A stretch of 64,000 nucleotides of DNA from Hamadaea tsunoensis DSM 44101 (GTDB lineage: Bacteria; Actinomycetota; Actinomycetes; Mycobacteriales; Micromonosporaceae): NCBI RefSeq assembly GCF_000428945.1, contig NZ_AUAX01000008.1:310001-374000 (forward strand), in the 5' to 3' direction. Below the pieces are notes generated by a model. That model searched no databases. It was not told where the DNA came from and worked only from the letters and a program-made list of their open reading frames with translations. Both the position numbers and the translations under genes were made by a program. This document shows, piece after piece, positions 60,615-64,000 of this stretch (the stretch's first letter is position 1; each line of letters starts with the position of its first letter).

Positions 60615-61658
60615 TCAGTAGTGGACCGAGATCGTGCGGGCCGGGCCGTCGACGCGTACGCGGCCGCCGTAGGGCAGGACGAGCTGCGGATCGGTGTGCC
60701 CGAAGTCCACGTCGAAGACGATGGTCGCGGCCGGGTTGTAGACGGCCATCGCCCGCAGGATCGCCGCCCGCTGCAGGGCCGCGTACGCGTCCCGCTCGGG
60801 CAGTTCCAGCTGGTGGTTGCGGTCCCAGGCCTTCGGCCGGCCGACCAGGAGCGCGGCGGGCGCCGACAGCAGCCCGCGCTCCCCCATCGCGACGAGCCAG
60901 TAGCCGACGTCCGCGGCGGACGGCATGTCCTCGCTGGTCTCCAGGACGAGGACCTGCCCGGCGAGCTCGTCGGCGGTCGGGACCTCCTTGTCGGCCATCA
61001 GCAGCCACGTCACGATCTCCAGGTTGCCGCCCCAGATCGTGCCCTCGATCACCCGATCGGGGTTGTGCCAGTCCCAGCGGCCGGGCGCGGGGCGTACCGG
61101 CGGTTCGGTGGTCAGCGTCGCCGGGTCGGTCCACTCGCCGTGCTGCTCGCTGAACGCCAGCGGCGCCGACAGGTCGAACCAGCCCGGCCGGAACAGGGCC
61201 GCCCGCAGGGAGGCCATGGTGTCCGGATGCGTACGCCCGCCCCGCGCCAGGTGCACGAGGACGGCCCCGCCGTGGTAGCCGACGATCCCCCGCCGCCACA
61301 GGTAGTGCAGCAGGTTCGTGTTGTCGGAGTAGCCGAAGAACGGCTTCGGGTTCGCCGCCAGGAGGTCGCCGTCCAGGTGGGGCAGCACGGTGATCTGGTC
61401 GGCACCGCCGATGCTCGCGAACACCGCCTTGATCTCAGGATCGGCGAAAGCGGCATGGATGTCGCGGGCCCGCTCCGCCGGCGTGCCCTGGACGAGCGTG
61501 GTCGGGTACTCGACCGGTTCGAGGCCGAGTTCGTGGCGCAGACGGTGCAGGCCCAGGGCGTACACCTCGGGAAAGGCACCGGGACCCGCCCAGGAGGGCG
61601 AGAGGATCGCGACCTTGTCACCGGGTTGGGGTTTGGCGGGATACGCGGCCTGCAGCAT
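60615..61658 (-). CDS. S66 family peptidase (LD-carboxypeptidase/MccF-like)
   Basis: 347 residues from ATG 61658. The S66 fold opens with KPQPGDKVAILSPSWAGPGA. The nucleophile Ser111 lies in FFGYSDNTNLLHYLW; GTIWGGNLEIV holds the catalytic Glu and FGHTDPQLVLPYGG the catalytic His. Members trim the L-D bond of peptidoglycan tetrapeptides (LdcA) or cleave peptidyl-adenylates such as processed microcin C (MccF). No signal peptide, which fits cytoplasmic recycling. Which of the two roles applies cannot be decided here. Confidence 0.9.
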   Translation of the reverse strand: MLQAAYPAKPQPGDKVAILSPSWAGPGAFPEVYALGLHRLRHELGLEPVEYPTTLVQGTPAERARDIHAAFADPEIKAVFASIGGADQITVLPHLDGDLLAANPKPFFGYSDNTNLLHYLWRRGIVGYHGGAVLVHLARGGRTHPDTMASLRAALFRPGWFDLSAPLAFSEQHGEWTDPATLTTEPPVRPAPGRWDWHNPDRVIEGTIWGGNLEIVTWLLMADKEVPTADELAGQVLVLETSEDMPSAADVGYWLVAMGERGLLSAPAALLVGRPKAWDRNHQLELPERDAYAALQRAAILRAMAVYNPAATIVFDVDFGHTDPQLVLPYGGRVRVDGPARTISVHY

Positions 61659-61673
61659 GTGCTCACCGTAAGG

Positions 61674-61708
61674 CAACGGCGGCCGGGCTTCGCGCCCAGC
61701 CGCCGTTG
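61674..61708. terminator. Stem-loop after the GH1 gene
   Basis: CAACGGCGGC (61674-61683) pairs with 61699-61708; GGGC and GCCC extend the stem after one mismatch, around a short TTCGC loop. It lies 25 bp past the GH1 stop (61733) and before the S66 gene start, so it separates the sugar operon from the peptidase gene. Confidence 0.8.
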
Positions 61709-61732
61709 TTCCCCAGGTCCTCTGTTCGAGGC

Positions 61733-63121
61733 CTACTCCAAGCCGTTGCGCCGGATCACGTCGCTGAACCAGCGGGCGCTGTCCTTGGGCACCCGCCGCT
61801 GCGTCGCGTAATCCACGTAGATCAGGCCGAACCGGCTGTCGTAGCCGTAGCCCCATTCGAAGTTGTCCATGAACGACCAGGCCAGGTAGCCGCGCAGGTC
61901 GGCGCCCTCGCTGATGGCCGCGTGCACGGCGCGCAGATGCGCGTCGATGTATCCGATCCGCTCCGGGTCGGCCACGCGGTCGCCCGCGGGCACGTCGGTG
62001 TACGCGGCGCCGTTCTCGGTGACCATCAGCGGCGTGCCCGGGTAGTCGACCGACAGGCGCACGAGCAGGTCCGTGAGCCCGGTCTCGTCTACCGGCCAGT
62101 CCATCGCCGTCGTCGGCTTGCCCTGGTCCGGGTAGATGATGCCCTCACTGCCCGGGTACGCGAGATTCGCCGGCGCGCCGATCTGGGCCGCCACCAGCGC
62201 GGGCTGGTAGTAGTTGACGCCGAGCAGGTCGATCGGAGTGGAGATGATCTCCAGATCGCCGTCGAGGATGGCGCCGGCCGCGTCGAACCGCTGGAACAGG
62301 GCCAGCATGTCGTCGGCGTAGTGGCCGCGCAGCACGGGATCCAGCCAGATCCGGTTCTGCAGGCCGTCGACGAGGCGGGCCGCGTCGGCGTCGTGCCGGT
62401 CGCCCGGATCGTGCGGGCGGACGCTCGTCAGGTTGAGCGTGAGCGACACCTCCTGCGCGCCACCCGCCCGCAGCGCCTGGGCACCGAGCCCGTGCGCGAG
62501 GTTGAGGTGGTGCGTGGCGAGGTACGCCGCTTGAGCGTCGACCCGGCCCGGCGCGTGTACGCCGTTGCCGTACCCGAGGAAGGCCGAGCACCAGGGTTCG
62601 TTGAGCGTCGTCCAGGTGCGTACGCGGTCGCCGAGCTTGCTCACCGCCGCCGTGGCCAGGTCCGCGAAGTGCAGCGCGGTGTCCCGGTTCGTCCAGCCGC
62701 CGTGGTCCTCCAGTGTCTGCGGCAGGTCCCAGTGGTAGAGCGTGACCATCGGCTCGACGCCGGCGGCCAGCAGCTCGTCCACGAGCCGGTCGTAGAACGC
62801 CAGACCCCGCGGGTTGACCGGACCGGAACCGTCCGGCTTGATCCGCGGCCAGGCCAGCGAGAAGCGGTAGGTGCCGATGCTCAGCTCCGAGAGCAGGGCG
62901 ACGTCCTCGGCGTACCGGTGGTAGTGGTCGCAGGCCACGTCACCGGTGTGCCCCCGATGGACCTTGCCCGGCGTACGCGCGAACGTGTCCCAGATGGACG
63001 GCATCCGGCCGTCGGCGGTGGCCGCCCCCTCGATCTGATAGGCGGCGGTCGCCACCCCCCACCGGAATCCCTCGGGGAAACGCAGTACGCGCGGCTCGGC
63101 CTTTTCCTCGACTACGGTCAT
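61733..63121 (-). CDS. GH1 beta-glucosidase, second copy
   Basis: 462 residues. [20 protein letters not shown], acid/base Glu in [10 protein letters not shown], nucleophile Glu in MVTENGAAYTD and WSFMDNFEWGYGYDSRFGLI are all intact. No signal peptide. It overlaps the upstream sugar-permease gene by 4 bp, the cebEFG-bglC arrangement of actinomycetes, so it hydrolyses the sugar that this transporter imports. The regulatory region is outside the window. It differs throughout from the GH1 at 27936 and is not a recent duplicate. Confidence 0.96.
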   Translation of the reverse strand: MTVVEEKAEPRVLRFPEGFRWGVATAAYQIEGAATADGRMPSIWDTFARTPGKVHRGHTGDVACDHYHRYAEDVALLSELSIGTYRFSLAWPRIKPDGSGPVNPRGLAFYDRLVDELLAAGVEPMVTLYHWDLPQTLEDHGGWTNRDTALHFADLATAAVSKLGDRVRTWTTLNEPWCSAFLGYGNGVHAPGRVDAQAAYLATHHLNLAHGLGAQALRAGGAQEVSLTLNLTSVRPHDPGDRHDADAARLVDGLQNRIWLDPVLRGHYADDMLALFQRFDAAGAILDGDLEIISTPIDLLGVNYYQPALVAAQIGAPANLAYPGSEGIIYPDQGKPTTAMDWPVDETGLTDLLVRLSVDYPGTPLMVTENGAAYTDVPAGDRVADPERIGYIDAHLRAVHAAISEGADLRGYLAWSFMDNFEWGYGYDSRFGLIYVDYATQRRVPKDSARWFSDVIRRNGLE

Positions 63122-63996
63122 TCCCTGATCGCCCCTTGCATGATGCCTCCGATGATGTGCCGGCCCAGGACGACGAAGACGATCAGCAGCGGAACGGTGG
63201 CGATCGTCGTGCCGGTCAGGGTCAGCGAGAAGTCCTGGACGTACCCGCTGGCCAGGTTGGACAGCGCCGTCTGCACGGTGGGGTCCTCGGGGGTGAGGAC
63301 GACCAGCGGGAAGAAGAAGTCGTTCCAGGCGTTCATGAACGTCAGCATGCCGAGGACCGCCGCGGCGGGGCGGGCCGCAGGGACGACGACATGCCAGAAG
63401 ATGCGCAGTGTGTGGCAGCCGTCCACGCGGGCGGCTTCGATCAGCTCGGTCGGCACCGCCGTACGCAGGTACTGCGTCATGAAGAACACGCCAAACGCGC
63501 TGACCAGGGACGGGACGATGACCGCGGCGATGGTTCCGATGAGGTGGAACTTCTGCATGGTCATGTAGAGCGGGATGATGCCGAGCTGGGTCGGCACCAT
63601 CATGGTGGCGATGATGATCACGAGCGCGACGTTCGAGCCCCGGAAGCGCAGCTTCGCGAACGCGAACCCGGCGAGGGTCGAGAAGAACACGACGCTGATC
63701 GTGATCGAGCCGGACACGATGAACGAGTTCGTCAAGGCCTTGACGAAGTCCACGGTGTCGAACGCCCGGCGCAGGTTCTCGAGGAGGTGCCCGCCGGGCA
63801 GGAACGGCGGCGGCACGTCGGAGAGCACCGAGTTCGTGCTGCTCGCCACGACGATCGAGTAGTACAGCGGGAACGCCGAGAAGAAGACCAGGGCGGTCAG
63901 GGTGAGGTAGAGCAGCGGACCGGGCCGCCGCCGTACGCCGCTGCCACGGCGGCGCCGGGTGGCGGGCTTGGCGTCGGCGGTGTCCTGCACCGGCAC
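63118..63996 (-). CDS. Carbohydrate ABC transporter permease, CebG-like
   Basis: 292 residues if it starts at GTG 63996, 4 bp from the window edge; the true start may lie outside. Six membrane segments and the MalG-type EAA loop EAARVDGCHTLRIFWHVVVP, followed by AAVLGMLTFMNAWNDFFFPL, are present. GYVQDFSLTLTGTTIATVPL is typical of CebG/MalG inner-membrane permeases. The MalF-type partner and the binding protein would be encoded upstream, beyond 64000. Coupled to the GH1 gene by a 4-bp overlap. Confidence 0.92.
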   Translation of the reverse strand: MPVQDTADAKPATRRRRGSGVRRRPGPLLYLTLTALVFFSAFPLYYSIVVASSTNSVLSDVPPPFLPGGHLLENLRRAFDTVDFVKALTNSFIVSGSITISVVFFSTLAGFAFAKLRFRGSNVALVIIIATMMVPTQLGIIPLYMTMQKFHLIGTIAAVIVPSLVSAFGVFFMTQYLRTAVPTELIEAARVDGCHTLRIFWHVVVPAARPAAAVLGMLTFMNAWNDFFFPLVVLTPEDPTVQTALSNLASGYVQDFSLTLTGTTIATVPLLIVFVVLGRHIIGGIMQGAIRE

Positions 63997-64000
63997 GGAG

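Overview
The window is high-GC actinobacterial DNA. Nearly every gene is a dense GC-rich frame, often with a GTG start, TGA stop and 1-4 nt start/stop overlaps. Family content (DUF397, PASTA lipoprotein, DUF2510, Rv0909-type antitoxin, CebR-like LacI operators, class F sortase, 11-nt PHO-box repeats) and the very frequent GTACGC hexamer suit a filamentous actinomycete, most likely Micromonosporaceae (Actinoplanes/Micromonospora-like). That placement is inference: the window has no rRNA or tRNA gene.

Layout. 1-10.2 kb: housekeeping and metabolic genes (partial membrane protein, epimerase, RecQ, SDR, antitoxin-like protein, flavin-binding protein, PASTA lipoprotein, CoA-transferase/racemase, DUF4241-like). 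10.25-10.93 kb: non-coding block with a long inverted repeat. 10.9-15.1 kb: ArsR-type regulator, NarL-type response regulator and its likely histidine kinase, with a Fic gene between them on the other strand. 15.2-22.8 kb: epimerase, DEDDh exonuclease fusion, class F sortase with a surface protein, a kinase-like protein, trpS with a possible leader-peptide attenuator, two small exported proteins. 22.9-29.3 kb: beta-glucoside regulon (LacI repressor, 1158-residue secreted glucanase, GH1 beta-glucosidase) tied together by three copies of the palindrome GGAGAGCGCTCTCC. 29.3-40 kb: sialidase-fold protein, MDR reductase, a gene-poor 1 kb stretch with a symmetric four-copy repeat, methyltransferase, kinase, DUF1345, a GGDEF-EAL protein and a secreted GH33 sialidase. 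40.2-41.4 kb: SigK/RskA-type sigma and anti-sigma pair.

41.5-59.8 kb is the most unusual part. A four-gene operon (solute-binding/vWA lipoprotein, XpaC-like, solute-binding protein, TelA) lies behind three perfectly tandem 11-nt PHO-box-like repeats. Next to it is a Pst-type ABC transporter locus reading pstC-pstA-PstS, a giant PstS-like protein, a third PstS-like protein, an Ig/WxL-like protein, a DUF916-like protein, a sortase lacking all catalytic residues, and pstB. I read this as a phosphate-starvation envelope module in which a Pst transporter is built into a WxL/DUF916-type surface complex.

60-64 kb: lipoprotein, S66 peptidase, and a GH1 beta-glucosidase with a sugar ABC permease that runs to the window edge. 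This second beta-glucoside set matches the 24-29 kb regulon: secreted glucanases make oligosaccharides, an ABC importer takes them up and cytoplasmic GH1 enzymes split them.
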